Below are positions 38,266-48,064 of a stretch of 64,000 bases of DNA, one piece after another. Location of the stretch: assembly GCF_006770285.1 (NCBI RefSeq), contig NZ_CP017195.1:496001-560000 (forward strand), in the 5' to 3' direction. Source of the DNA: Lactococcus paracarnosus. Its GTDB lineage: Bacteria; Bacillota; Bacilli; Lactobacillales; Streptococcaceae. The notes under the pieces were generated by a model. That model was given only the letters and a program-made list of their open reading frames with translations, made no database searches and had not been told where the DNA came from. Within the stretch, counting starts at the first letter, position 1; each line of letters opens with the position of its first letter. Position numbers and translations under genes: made by a program.

Positions 38266-39428
38266 TGTATATGTTATATAAATTTGAGCTGAAAAAGGTA
38301 GTCAAGACAAAATTATTTTTAGGTGTTTGCCTCGCTTTACTGGTAACCACTTTAGGGGCCATGTGGACTGTCTTCTACATATCTCCTATGGGGATTGGTC
38401 CCAAGGAGATGTCGAAGCGATCAGTTGTCCAGTATAACCAGAAATTTGCTAGACAGTATGAAGGCGATTTAACTGATAGTAAAATTAAGGAGGTTCTGAG
38501 TGATTATTTAGCTTTTTATAAGTCACGAAAACAAGACCGGAATAAAGACCAAGAGGAGATACCAAATAATGTCTTTTCCTATCGGATAGCTGATGCAGTG
38601 CTAAATCCTAAAGATAATCTGCCCAATCAAGTAGATAAAAATCCAAATGTATCGATAGATGACATACCAGTAAAGCCGATCAGTAGTTTGGGGATCAACA
38701 AAGATATAAAACCTATCAAATTAACAAGTTATTACGGGTGGTCCGATTTGTATAAGATGACAGAAATCATATGTCTCCCCATTGTGATGGCGATCATTGT
38801 GGCATGTTCGGGCATCTTTTCAAGCGAGCGTGCCGCAAATATAGATCAACTCTTGTTAGCGACTAAGCATGGTCGTAAGCGATTAACGACCTCGAAAATT
38901 TGTGCAGTAGGACTTGTTTCGGTTACTTTATTTCTTGTCACCAGTTTACTGATTTTGGGGTCATTCTTTATATTCTATGGCTTTGATGGCTGGAATGGCA
39001 GTATTCAGGCAAATTTTGAACTAGCAACATTTACCTTTCCAATCGCACTTAGCCACTTACAAGTTTATCTTGTCATGCTAGGCATTCAACTCTTTAACGT
39101 CCTATTTATCAGTAGTCTAGGTATTTTGATCTCCAGTTTTACAAATTCACCTTTTATATCTATGATCATATCATTAGTTATATTTGTTATACCAAAAGGC
39201 TTAGATAAACTCTTTACTGTAGGGACGTTACCCAACAAGGTGCAACAGTACTTGCCAATTAATAATTTTAGTGTCGATACCATCTTACAGAAGATGACTA
39301 ATAACGAGGAAGTTTTGCGTAATAGTTTCACAGCAAATCTATTAATCATTGGCGTCACAGCAAGTTTGGTTATGGTGGTGAGTCTAGTCGTCACGAGCAC
39401 ACATCAAAAAAAATATTATGCATCATGA
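38265..39428 (+). CDS. ABC-2-like permease, candidate peptide immunity
   Basis: 387 aa. One N-terminal membrane helix (about 16-40), an extracytoplasmic domain of about 120 residues that is charged and Lys/Asp rich, then five or so membrane helices (from about 165). The layout fits an ABC-2 permease with a large outside domain, as in transporters that expel peptides from the membrane. It is translationally coupled to the ATPase. I cannot place it in a named subfamily. Confidence 0.78.
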   Translation: MYMLYKFELKKVVKTKLFLGVCLALLVTTLGAMWTVFYISPMGIGPKEMSKRSVVQYNQKFARQYEGDLTDSKIKEVLSDYLAFYKSRKQDRNKDQEEIPNNVFSYRIADAVLNPKDNLPNQVDKNPNVSIDDIPVKPISSLGINKDIKPIKLTSYYGWSDLYKMTEIICLPIVMAIIVACSGIFSSERAANIDQLLLATKHGRKRLTTSKICAVGLVSVTLFLVTSLLILGSFFIFYGFDGWNGSIQANFELATFTFPIALSHLQVYLVMLGIQLFNVLFISSLGILISSFTNSPFISMIISLVIFVIPKGLDKLFTVGTLPNKVQQYLPINNFSVDTILQKMTNNEEVLRNSFTANLLIIGVTASLVMVVSLVVTSTHQKKYYAS

Positions 39429-39443
39429 GGTTAGGAGGTTACT

Positions 39444-41573
39444 TTGATCATTACAAGGGGGATTTTACAGCATGATCAGTCTGACTGTGGTGCTGCCGCG
39501 CTAGCTAGTGTCTTTAACATGCATCGTCTGTTAATACCTGTTACCCAGTTAAGAGAAACGATGCGAGTTGATAAATCAGGAGCTAGTATCTACGCAATCA
39601 TTAAGACAGCTGAAACGTATGGTATCAGAGGAGAAGGGTTAGTAGGGGATTTAGAGGAGCTAGCAGCTAGTATTGGCAGTAAGACCATTTCTTTACCAGC
39701 GATTTTACATGTTGAAATTAAACCTCAGGTAGGGCACTTTCTCGTGCTGATCAACTTAACTAGTCAATTTGCAAAGGTTTTTGATCCTGCATTCGGTATA
39801 AAAAAATTAAAAATAACAGAACTAAATAAACTCTGGACTGGTAATTTGATTCATTTTAACAGTTCTGATTTTAAAAAGTCATCTAGAAGTGTTTCGAAAG
39901 CGACGATAAGAAAAATGAAAGCTAACAATTTCATGCTTTCACTGTTTCGTCATGAAAAAAAATCTTTAGTTTGGATCACTATTTTATCCGTAGCGACTTT
40001 AATCATGTCATTCTTAGGCAGTTATTTGTATAAAGTCATCGTAGACGCAATCATTCAAAGTACATCAAAAGGTAATCTGGTAGCATCAATCTTTATTTTG
40101 CTAGCAGTTCTGTATGCTGTTCAAATGACTTTTAGTATCATTCAAGGAAGTGCTATTTCTAGATTAAGCTTTAGAATGAGCAGATCAGGAACGATGGCAT
40201 TCTATAATAAATTATCTAGCCTACCCAATGATTTTTTCAATAGATTCGATTCTGGTAATCTTATCTCTAGGTTTCAGTCAGTTCCAGATTTACTAGACAA
40301 AGTCGTTATCATGGTATTAGACTTATGTTTGTTGCTCTCATCAATTATTGGCAGCTCAATTGTTTTAATGTTGATCAGCCCTGTTTTGTATGGTCTCACG
40401 ATCTTAATTATGCTCCTTTACGGCTGTCTTGTTTTATCTTTTATCAAACCGATGAGCGAAAAAAATAAGGCAATACAGGTAAACCAAGCAAAAACGATTA
40501 CGCTTTTAAGGGAGTCTGTGGACGGTATTAGTACGATAAAATTGAGTTCAAGCCAGTCGTGGTTCAAATCAAAACTAGCAACGGTTATCGATCGGTTATG
40601 TCTAGATATTTCAAAACTGATACAACTATCTGTCACATCAGAATCCATAGTTGGCTTTATTGAGAGTGTTGGGATGATGGGGATATTTTGTTTAGGGAGT
40701 ATCTTTGTAACAAAAAAAACGATTACTTTAGGTGAGTTAATTGTCTTTAATTCATTAATGATTTACTTTTTCAGTCCCGCCAAAAAACTGATGATGATGC
40801 AAAAAGATGTACAAGATGCTAAAGTGCTTTATGATAGAATAAAAGATGTGATGTATGCGACTACTGAACTGGAAAGAGTTAGTAGATTTGTATCTCCATC
40901 AGCTGGCATAAGGAATAACTATTTGGCTTTGAATGGTGTAAGCTTTTCCTATAATCTAGATCAAGTTATACTGAATCAGATCGATATCACGATTGAACAG
41001 TATGCTAAAGTAGGGATAATAGGAAAGAGTGGGAGTGGCAAAACGACCGTCATCAAACTTCTAGCCACGTTATTATTTCCAGATAAAGGAGTTATGAGTT
41101 ATCGTGGGCAACTCATTAATAAGGAAAACTTGATAACATATAGACAAAAGATGACGTATGTTGATCAAGAGTCTTTTGCATTTGAGGGAAACCTGTATGA
41201 TAATATTGTGATGGGAATGACCAATATTGATGAAGATTGGTTAGGTACTCTGTGTCAAGTATTTGATATTTTTGATATGAGCAATCAAGGATTGGCCCTG
41301 TATATATTGGAGAATGGGAAAAATTTATCAGGTGGACAGAAACAAAAACTAGGATTGGTTAGAGCATTATTGACTAAACCAGAGATTTTAATCCTTGATG
41401 AGGCCACAAGCAAGATAGACAAAGCATCCGAGGAAAAAATCATAGATTTTATAATGACTATTGAAAAAATGACCGTTATTTCTGTATTTCATAACTTAGA
41501 CCTGGTTGACAAGTATGAAACGATACTAAACGTTGCGCAAAACGGAATTTATGAACCACTTAAACATAACTGA
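39444..41573 (+). CDS. C39-peptidase ABC exporter of double-glycine peptides
   Basis: Cleaves the leader after GG and exports the peptide. Peptidase C39 domain (1-135): Gln9, catalytic Cys15 in HDQSDCGAAALAS, His98 in VGHFLVLI and Asp114 in VFDPAFG. Membrane domain (about 155-440, six helices). ATPase domain (about 475-705): Walker A GKSGSGKTT, signature LSGGQKQKLGLVRAL, Walker B ILILDEATSKID and H-loop VFHNLD. All catalytic residues are intact and 709 aa is the family norm. The start is TTG with AGGAGG 5 nt upstream. No HlyD/LcnD-type accessory gene follows. Confidence 0.92.
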   Translation: MIITRGILQHDQSDCGAAALASVFNMHRLLIPVTQLRETMRVDKSGASIYAIIKTAETYGIRGEGLVGDLEELAASIGSKTISLPAILHVEIKPQVGHFLVLINLTSQFAKVFDPAFGIKKLKITELNKLWTGNLIHFNSSDFKKSSRSVSKATIRKMKANNFMLSLFRHEKKSLVWITILSVATLIMSFLGSYLYKVIVDAIIQSTSKGNLVASIFILLAVLYAVQMTFSIIQGSAISRLSFRMSRSGTMAFYNKLSSLPNDFFNRFDSGNLISRFQSVPDLLDKVVIMVLDLCLLLSSIIGSSIVLMLISPVLYGLTILIMLLYGCLVLSFIKPMSEKNKAIQVNQAKTITLLRESVDGISTIKLSSSQSWFKSKLATVIDRLCLDISKLIQLSVTSESIVGFIESVGMMGIFCLGSIFVTKKTITLGELIVFNSLMIYFFSPAKKLMMMQKDVQDAKVLYDRIKDVMYATTELERVSRFVSPSAGIRNNYLALNGVSFSYNLDQVILNQIDITIEQYAKVGIIGKSGSGKTTVIKLLATLLFPDKGVMSYRGQLINKENLITYRQKMTYVDQESFAFEGNLYDNIVMGMTNIDEDWLGTLCQVFDIFDMSNQGLALYILENGKNLSGGQKQKLGLVRALLTKPEILILDEATSKIDKASEEKIIDFIMTIEKMTVISVFHNLDLVDKYETILNVAQNGIYEPLKHN

Positions 41574-41705
41574 ACCTACTGAATTGCAAGTTATAAATCT
41601 TAAAGAGTTACCAGAGTAAAGTCTAATAGTTGGCAGTAAGATGTAAAAACTCAAGCTAATGATTGGTTTAGCACAAGCATTTAGAACGGTTAATCTTGTA
41701 TAGGA

Positions 41706-41730
41706 CAAAAGGCGCATTGCGTCTTTTTTT
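41706..41730 (+). terminator. Terminator at the right border of the peptide locus
   Basis: AAAGGCGC-ATT-GCGTCTTT followed by a T-run that leads directly into the tex -10 box. Confidence 0.75.
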
Positions 41731-41738
41731 GGTATAAT
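41730..41738 (+). promoter_or_regulatory. Extended -10 promoter of tex
   Basis: TGGTATAAT, with TATAAT at 41733-41738 and 6 nt to the ATG at 41745. No Shine-Dalgarno site. Confidence 0.55.
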
Positions 41739-41744
41739 AAGAGA

Positions 41745-43901
41745 ATGGAAAATAATGAACATATCAAGAAAATAGCTGATCTATTGACGATTTCACCCAA
41801 GCAAGTCAATCAAGTTTTAGACTTGACTGCCGAAGGCAATACGATTCCCTTTATTGCCCGTTATCGGAAAGAAGTGACTGGTGAGTTAGATGAAGTACAG
41901 ATAAAAGCGATTGTTGATGAACATGATCGTGTGATCAAGTTAACTGATCGTAAGACAGCCGTACTTGCAAAGATTGAGGAGCTAGGCAAGCTGTCTGATG
42001 ACCTGAAGCAAACGATTCTTGCTGCTGAAAAGTTATCAGAGGTTGAAGAGTACTACCTCCCATATAAAACCAAGCGCCGTACCAAAGCGATGATTGCCAA
42101 AGAACGTGGTTTATTTGGTCTGGCCAAAGTAATCATGCAAAATGGTGATGTGGCTGGTCAAGCTGAGACCTTTCTAAACGATGATGTGCTGACAGCTGCT
42201 GATGCCATAACAGGGGCACTGGATATCTTATCTGAGGCGATTTCTGAGGATGTCAAAATGCGTGCCTGGGTCCTAACTGAGCTCAAGCAAAATGGTCGAT
42301 TGGTGACCAGTGAAAAAGATAGCAGTCTGGATGAGAAACAGGTTTTTCAGATGTACTATGACTTTTCAGATAGCCTATCAGACATCCCCAACTATCGTGT
42401 GCTAGCCGTTAACCGAGGTGAAAAACTTGGTATCTTGACGGTCAAATTTGAGCATAATTGGGATAAGATGATTGCTATGTTTGAGAATCGCTATAATGCC
42501 AAACAAAATGCCCATTTAAAAACTGCCATTCATGACGCACTCAAGTCAAAAATCGTGCCAGCCATGGAAAGAAATGTACGTGCAGAACTCAAAGAACGTG
42601 CCGAAGATGGGGCGATTGAAACCTTTGGTAAGAATCTACGCAACTTACTCCTTGTTGCGCCTTTAAAAGGTAAGGTTATTCTAGGATTTGACCCTGCCTT
42701 TAGGACGGGGGCTAAAATCGCCATTGTCGATAAGACAGGTAAGATGTTGATGACTACTGTGATTTACCCCGTTAAACCAGCCTCTGCTAAACAGATCGAG
42801 CAGGCTAAGGTTGAGTTGGCAAAACTCGTTATGACTTATGAAGTAGAGATGATTGCTATTGGTAACGGAACGGCATCACGTGAGAGTGAACAGTTTGTGT
42901 CTGATGTCATTAAAGCGCATAACTTATCTGCCAAGTACGTGATTGTCTCAGAGAGTGGGGCGTCAGTTTATTCAGCAAGTCCGATCGCACGTGACGAGTT
43001 CCCAGACTTGACTGTCGAGAAACGCTCGGCTATTTCGATCGCCCGTCGCTTGCAGGATCCTTTAGCTGAATTAGTTAAGATAGAACCTAAAGCGATCGGT
43101 GTTGGTCAGTACCAGCATGATGTGTCTGAGAAGAAATTAACGGATAATCTGGATTTTGTCGTTGAAACAGTGGTAAACCAAGTCGGCGTTAATGTCAACA
43201 CGGCAAGTGCCAGTTTACTTGCTCATGTGGCGGGACTTAATGCAACGATTGCTAAAAATATCGTCACCTACCGTGAGGCAAATGGGATGATCAACTCACG
43301 TAAGGAAATTAATAAAGTCCCACGTTTGGGTGCGAAAGCATTTGAACAGGCAGCTGGTTTCTTACGTATTCCGACGAGTGATAATGTACTTGATCATACG
43401 GGTGTCCATCCAGAATCTTATCCGGTGGTTGCACAACTGTTTACTGAGCTTGGTATTGACGAATTAGCTGATGAAGCGCGTGCCAAACTCAAACAGGCTG
43501 ATTTAAAGCAGCTAGCTGAAAAGTTAAGTGTTGGACAGTCGACATTAAAAGATATCATATCTGATTTGTTAAAACCAGGTCGGGACTTACGTGATGAATT
43601 TGATGCACCGATTTTACGATCTGACGTCTTATCTGTTAAAGATTTACGTGTGGGCCAAAAATTAGAAGGCGTTGTCAGAAATGTCGTTGATTTTGGTGCC
43701 TTTGTTGATATTGGAATCAAAGAAGATGGTTTAGTTCACGTCTCTCGTATGTCTAAAAAATTCATCAAAGATCCATCTAGTGTCTTAGCTGTTGGTCAGA
43801 TCGTAACCGTTTGGGTCTATCAGATAGATCAAAGCCGAGGTGGAAAAGTTGGTCTATCAATGATTGAGTTACCACCACAAGCTAAAGCTGATGACAAGTA
43901 A
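41745..43901 (+). CDS. tex: Tex-family RNA-binding transcription accessory protein
   Basis: Conserved nucleic-acid-binding protein of the Tex/Spt6 group. The N-terminal helical domain contains TIPFIARYRKEVTG. YqgF-like RNase H fold near 315-450 (ILGFDPAFRTGAKIAIVD), helix-hairpin-helix near 485-560 (VNVNTASASLLAHVAG), and an S1 RNA-binding domain at 640-710 (GQKLEGVVRNVVDFGAFVDIG). 718 aa is full length. First gene of tex-sprT-endA, probably leaderless. Confidence 0.95.
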   Translation: MENNEHIKKIADLLTISPKQVNQVLDLTAEGNTIPFIARYRKEVTGELDEVQIKAIVDEHDRVIKLTDRKTAVLAKIEELGKLSDDLKQTILAAEKLSEVEEYYLPYKTKRRTKAMIAKERGLFGLAKVIMQNGDVAGQAETFLNDDVLTAADAITGALDILSEAISEDVKMRAWVLTELKQNGRLVTSEKDSSLDEKQVFQMYYDFSDSLSDIPNYRVLAVNRGEKLGILTVKFEHNWDKMIAMFENRYNAKQNAHLKTAIHDALKSKIVPAMERNVRAELKERAEDGAIETFGKNLRNLLLVAPLKGKVILGFDPAFRTGAKIAIVDKTGKMLMTTVIYPVKPASAKQIEQAKVELAKLVMTYEVEMIAIGNGTASRESEQFVSDVIKAHNLSAKYVIVSESGASVYSASPIARDEFPDLTVEKRSAISIARRLQDPLAELVKIEPKAIGVGQYQHDVSEKKLTDNLDFVVETVVNQVGVNVNTASASLLAHVAGLNATIAKNIVTYREANGMINSRKEINKVPRLGAKAFEQAAGFLRIPTSDNVLDHTGVHPESYPVVAQLFTELGIDELADEARAKLKQADLKQLAEKLSVGQSTLKDIISDLLKPGRDLRDEFDAPILRSDVLSVKDLRVGQKLEGVVRNVVDFGAFVDIGIKEDGLVHVSRMSKKFIKDPSSVLAVGQIVTVWVYQIDQSRGGKVGLSMIELPPQAKADDK

Positions 43902-44352
43902 AAATGATGCCTTATTAGCCCTTGTTAGATGGGTTTCGCTGGTTGATTTTGCTAAACCTTTTGAGCATGAGGCTAGATTTAATGGTCGCTTGCGGTCTAC
44001 AGGTGGCCGTTTCTTTCCCAAAGACCTCCATCTAGATTTTAATGAAAAGATGTATGATGCCTTTTCTGAGGATGTCTTTCGGCAGATTGTGCAACATGAG
44101 CTGGTGCATTACCATCTATATAGAGCAGGTAAGGGTTATCGTCATAGGGATGCAGATTTTAAGGTCTTACTTACACAAGTAGGTGGCTTAAGATTTGCCC
44201 CCGCCTTACCTGATACGTCCTTCCTCGTTTATCAGTGTATGAGCTGTAAGCAGGTGTATCAGAGACGTAGAAAAATTGATCTTAAAAAATATCGGTGTGG
44301 TAAATGTGGCAAACCGTTACAATTTGTTAAGGGAAAGGAGCTTAATCTTTGA
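43891..44352 (+). CDS. SprT-like metallopeptidase-fold protein
   Basis: 153 aa with the zincin motif HELVHYH (His69, Glu70, His73) and a C-terminal zinc ribbon with two CxxC pairs (CMSC, CGKC). SprT-family proteins act on DNA-protein crosslinks in eukaryotes, but the bacterial role is unclear. ATG 43891 overlaps the tex stop by 11 nt and matches the SprT-like N-terminus better than an upstream alternative. Ribosome reinitiation from tex is likely, since the Shine-Dalgarno site is weak. Confidence 0.88.
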   Translation: MTSKNDALLALVRWVSLVDFAKPFEHEARFNGRLRSTGGRFFPKDLHLDFNEKMYDAFSEDVFRQIVQHELVHYHLYRAGKGYRHRDADFKVLLTQVGGLRFAPALPDTSFLVYQCMSCKQVYQRRRKIDLKKYRCGKCGKPLQFVKGKELNL

Positions 44353-45167
44353 AAAAATCAGATGAGAAAAAATTGATTAAGGCAACAGAAAAAGTTTTTA
44401 AAGGCTTAACGAAAACCCAGCAACTCATTGCTGTTCTCATCGTAGCGGTTGGGTTTGGTACCTATTACTTTGTATCACAATCGACGCATGAACAGCCAGC
44501 ACGACAAGAGAAACGCATCACGGCAACTGATGCTGCTGAATTTCTTGAGTTGAAGTGGGATGGCTCGGATAAGTATTATACGGAGATCAATGGTGGGAAG
44601 TCAACATTTTCAGATGCTGATTTAAAGCAAAATACCACATCAGATTACTGGATAGCATTTTCAAAATTGGATCAGCTAAATAGAGCGAATCAGGCTAATG
44701 CCCGTCTCAGTTATACACAGTATATGAAGATTAAAAAAATGAAGCGGCCCAGGATTCCAAATAATCCCGTTGGCTGGTATTATAAGGGACGCTCAAATAA
44801 TCAGGATATCTTGTTTAATAACACACCTCTGACCTTATATAATCGGAGCCATCTTATCGCTTGGATGTTTTCTGGTGATGTTGGCAGTCCCAAAAATTTG
44901 GTAACTGGTACTCGGGCCATGAATTCACCTGGCATGCAGGACTTCGAAACCAAGATTTCTGATGTCTTGTATCGGGATAGGTTGCACGTCCGCTACCAAG
45001 TTACCCCAATATATCAATATAATGAGTTATTACCACGTGGCATGCACATGATGGCAAAGTCTGTCGAAGATGACGGTAAAGCGTGTGATATCAATGTTTA
45101 TGTGTTTAATATTCAGCCCAATTATCAAATCGACTACACGACAGGTGTCGGTCAAAAGATGCATTAA
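44349..45167 (+). CDS. Membrane-anchored DNA/RNA non-specific endonuclease (EndA-like)
   Basis: 272 aa. A basic N-terminus and one membrane helix (about 25-45) leave the nuclease domain outside. The active-site block NRSHLIAWMF carries the catalytic His168, with NLVTGTRAMN providing the metal Asn, as in beta-beta-alpha-metal nucleases such as pneumococcal EndA. Such nucleases degrade incoming DNA during transformation or act on extracellular DNA. The start is TTG 44349 with AAGGAG 8 nt upstream, overlapping the sprT-like gene by 4 nt. Confidence 0.88.
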   Translation: MKKSDEKKLIKATEKVFKGLTKTQQLIAVLIVAVGFGTYYFVSQSTHEQPARQEKRITATDAAEFLELKWDGSDKYYTEINGGKSTFSDADLKQNTTSDYWIAFSKLDQLNRANQANARLSYTQYMKIKKMKRPRIPNNPVGWYYKGRSNNQDILFNNTPLTLYNRSHLIAWMFSGDVGSPKNLVTGTRAMNSPGMQDFETKISDVLYRDRLHVRYQVTPIYQYNELLPRGMHMMAKSVEDDGKACDINVYVFNIQPNYQIDYTTGVGQKMH

Positions 45168-45232
45168 GGTTTATAATAGATGAAAAGCGTTTAGAACAGC
45201 AATTAGTTAAGTTAAAAAGTGAGGTTAGACAA

Positions 45233-46240
45233 ATGTGCTTATCGCGTACTGAATTAAATCAACTCCCTAAGATAGAATTGCATTGCCATCTAGATGGCTC
45301 GATTTCGATGGCTACGATCCGCGTCTTAGCTGAAAAAGCTAGGATCAGTATTCCAGAGTCAGATGAGGCATTGCGTCTTAAAATAACAGCACCAGAAAGT
45401 GCTGAAAGTCTGTTGGATTATTTGGCACCATTTGATTTTGTATTACCGATGTTACAAACACAAGAGGCACTAGAGCTTGCAGCCTATGATTTGATTTCGC
45501 AGGCGAAGGCAGATCATGTTCGCTATATCGAAGTCCGATTTGCGCCAACGCTGCATACTGCAGGGGGACTTAGTCTAGAGCAAGTTGTTGTGGCGGTAAC
45601 AAAAGGGTTGGCAAAAGGAGAAGCCGATTTTGCTGTCAAATCTAATGCGTTACTTTGCGGTATGCGGCATGAATCTGTTGATACGATCATGAAAGTGGTT
45701 GACCTATTTTCAAAAGGTGAGTTAACGCATGTAGCGGGATTTGATCTGGCTGGTGGAGAAGCAGATGGTTACGTTTCAGACTTTGCTTCTATCCTTGAAA
45801 CGGTCAAGGAACGTGGTATTCCATTGACACTGCACGCAGGTGAATGTGGGTGTGCGCAAAATGTCATGGATGCGATTGAGTTAGGCGCAACACGTATCGG
45901 TCATGGCGTTGCCATCAAAGATATGCCTGACAAATGGGCTGAGCTGATCGATAAAAAAATTACCTTAGAAATGGCACCAACATCAAACATTCAAACAAAA
46001 GCGATAGATAAAGCTGAAAACTATCCCTTTAAGACCTTATTTGATGCAGGTGTTAGGGTAACCATCAATACAGATAATCGAACTGTTTCTGATACCACAC
46101 TGACAGACGAGTATGTGAAACTTGCCGACTGGTTTGGCTTTGATGAAGCAGTCTTTCGGCAAGTGGCCCGCTACGCTTTTGAAGCAAGCTTCATGTCACC
46201 GCAACAACGTGCTGACTTGGCAGATGAGTTTATGCTGTGA
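45233..46240 (+). CDS. add: Adenosine deaminase
   Basis: Zinc-dependent conversion of adenosine to inosine in purine salvage. Metal-binding ELHCHLDGS near residues 15-23, HAGE in LTLHAGECG, catalytic ATRIGHGVAI, and the late Asp pair in VTINTDNRTVS. 335 aa is typical. GAGG lies 9 nt before the ATG. Monocistronic. Confidence 0.95.
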   Translation: MCLSRTELNQLPKIELHCHLDGSISMATIRVLAEKARISIPESDEALRLKITAPESAESLLDYLAPFDFVLPMLQTQEALELAAYDLISQAKADHVRYIEVRFAPTLHTAGGLSLEQVVVAVTKGLAKGEADFAVKSNALLCGMRHESVDTIMKVVDLFSKGELTHVAGFDLAGGEADGYVSDFASILETVKERGIPLTLHAGECGCAQNVMDAIELGATRIGHGVAIKDMPDKWAELIDKKITLEMAPTSNIQTKAIDKAENYPFKTLFDAGVRVTINTDNRTVSDTTLTDEYVKLADWFGFDEAVFRQVARYAFEASFMSPQQRADLADEFML

Positions 46241-46242
46241 CT

Positions 46243-46280
46243 AAAAAAAGAGAATCCTGAACATTTAGGATTCTCTTTTT
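46243..46280. terminator. Bidirectional terminator between add and rnjA
   Basis: AAAAAGAGAATCCT pairs with AGGATTCTCTTTTT around GAACATTT; A and T tracts on both sides serve the two convergent genes. Confidence 0.9.
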
Positions 46281-46282
46281 GA

Positions 46283-47980
46283 TTATTTTTTATCAGGTGT
46301 TAAAATCATCGGTATGATGATGGGTTCACGTTCTAATTCACGGTAGAAGAAGGGTTTGATTGCTTCTGTCATGGCACGTGAGACACTTGCTTCATTTGCA
46401 TTTTCAGCATTCATTGCTTTACGAATAGCATTAAACAAGACGCGTTGGCCTGAACGAATCAAGTCACCAGACTCACGCATGTAGATAAAGCCACGGCTGA
46501 GCATGTCAGGACCGGCAAGAATCATCTTACTTTTGAAGTCAACTGTAGCAACAGCAAGTACGACACCATCTTCTGAAAGTTCATGGCGATCACGTAAGAC
46601 AGCGTTACCGATATCTCCGATGCCATTTCCATCTACATAAGTATCTTGGGCATTGAAATGACCGGCAGGTCGTGCAGAATCGGCAGTGAGGGCAAGAACA
46701 TCACCATTTTCAAAGATGAAACAGTTTTCCTTAAGTACACCAGTGTCTTGTGCAAGACCAGAATGGATTTTCAACATGCGGTATTCACCATGAACAGGCA
46801 TGAAATACTTAGGTTTGATCAAACGAAGCATGAGTTTTTGTTCTTGTTGTCCACCATGACCAGATGTATGGACGTTGTTCATCTTACCGTAGATAACTTT
46901 AGCGCCAGCTTCTGAAATGCGGTTAATCAGTTGGTTAACACCATGTGTATTACCAGGGATCGCATTAGAGGAGAAGACGACAGTATCACCCATTTGAAGG
47001 GTAACAAAACGGTGCATGCCATTAGAGATACGGCTAAGTGCCGCCATCGGTTCACCTTGAGAACCCGTACACATGATCAATAATTCATGTGGTTGGAATT
47101 GGTTAACTTCTCCAGGCTCGATGAAGGTATCTTTTGGTGCTTTGATATAGCCAAGCTCAATCCCATTAACGATTGCTTTTTCCATAGAGCGACCAAAGAC
47201 CACGATTTTACGGCCAGTTTTTACGGCAGCTTCAACGGCTTGTTGGAGGCGGAAGATGTTTGATGCGAATGAGGCAAAGATAATCCGGCCTTCGATACGT
47301 TCAAATATTTTTTGGATAGATGCGCCGACAACTTTTTCTGAATGAGAAAAAGTCGGGATTTCAGCATTTGTAGAATCCGAAAGTAATAGTAACACACCCT
47401 CATCACCAAGTGCTGCCATACGATGTAGATCGGCAGGTTCACCAACAGGGGTAAAGTCAAATTTAAAGTCACCAGTCGCAACAATCTTACCTTGTGGGGT
47501 ATCAACGACCATGGCGATTGGTTCAGGTATCGAGTGAGTCGTCCGGAAGAACGAGAGTTTCAAGTGTTTGAAAGCGATGACATCGTCTGGTTGGATTTCA
47601 AATAATTTGGCATCCCGTAACAGACCGTGTTCTTCAAGTTTACCGCGGATCAAAGCCAGTGACAAAGGTCCTGCGTAAATCGGAACGTTAGCCTGTTTGA
47701 GTAAGAAAGGAATCCCACCAATATGGTCTTCGTGACCATGGGTGATGAAAACACCCTTAATTCGGTCTTGGTTTTCAACGATGTAACTATAGTCAGGAAT
47801 GACATAGTCGACACCTAGTAAATCATCTTCTGGGAATTTGATCCCAGCATCAACGATGATAATCTCATCTTGATATTCAACACCATAGGTGTTCTTACCA
47901 ATTTCTCCCAGTCCACCAATGGCAAAGACTGCCACTTCATCGGGGGTTATGGCTAAATTGGTGTAACTATTATCGCTCAT
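46283..47980 (-). CDS. rnjA: Ribonuclease J
   Basis: Beta-CASP metallo-beta-lactamase ribonuclease with 5' exo and endo activity in mRNA decay. HGHEDHIGG near residues 80-88 is the metal site, GDFKFD and the beta-CASP motif GHGGQQEQ further on, and the C-terminal HGEYR. 565 aa is usual for RNase J1. On the minus strand it follows rpoY, with AAGAGA before the ATG. Confidence 0.95.
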   Translation of the reverse strand: MSDNSYTNLAITPDEVAVFAIGGLGEIGKNTYGVEYQDEIIIVDAGIKFPEDDLLGVDYVIPDYSYIVENQDRIKGVFITHGHEDHIGGIPFLLKQANVPIYAGPLSLALIRGKLEEHGLLRDAKLFEIQPDDVIAFKHLKLSFFRTTHSIPEPIAMVVDTPQGKIVATGDFKFDFTPVGEPADLHRMAALGDEGVLLLLSDSTNAEIPTFSHSEKVVGASIQKIFERIEGRIIFASFASNIFRLQQAVEAAVKTGRKIVVFGRSMEKAIVNGIELGYIKAPKDTFIEPGEVNQFQPHELLIMCTGSQGEPMAALSRISNGMHRFVTLQMGDTVVFSSNAIPGNTHGVNQLINRISEAGAKVIYGKMNNVHTSGHGGQQEQKLMLRLIKPKYFMPVHGEYRMLKIHSGLAQDTGVLKENCFIFENGDVLALTADSARPAGHFNAQDTYVDGNGIGDIGNAVLRDRHELSEDGVVLAVATVDFKSKMILAGPDMLSRGFIYMRESGDLIRSGQRVLFNAIRKAMNAENANEASVSRAMTEAIKPFFYRELEREPIIIPMILTPDKK

Positions 47981-48022
47981 AAGTCTCTTTTCTATTTGTT
48001 TATTTCACTGCTTATTTTAGTT

Positions 48023-48054
48023 TATTAAAAAACCTGTGATGACGCTCACAAGTT
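48023..48054 (-). terminator. Hairpin between rpoY and rnjA (terminator or attenuator)
   Basis: On the minus strand AACTTGTGA-GCGTCA-TCACAGGTT is followed by TTTT. It lies after the rpoY stop and before rnjA, so it may only partly terminate. Confidence 0.7.
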
Positions 48055-48064
48055 GTAAGGTTGC

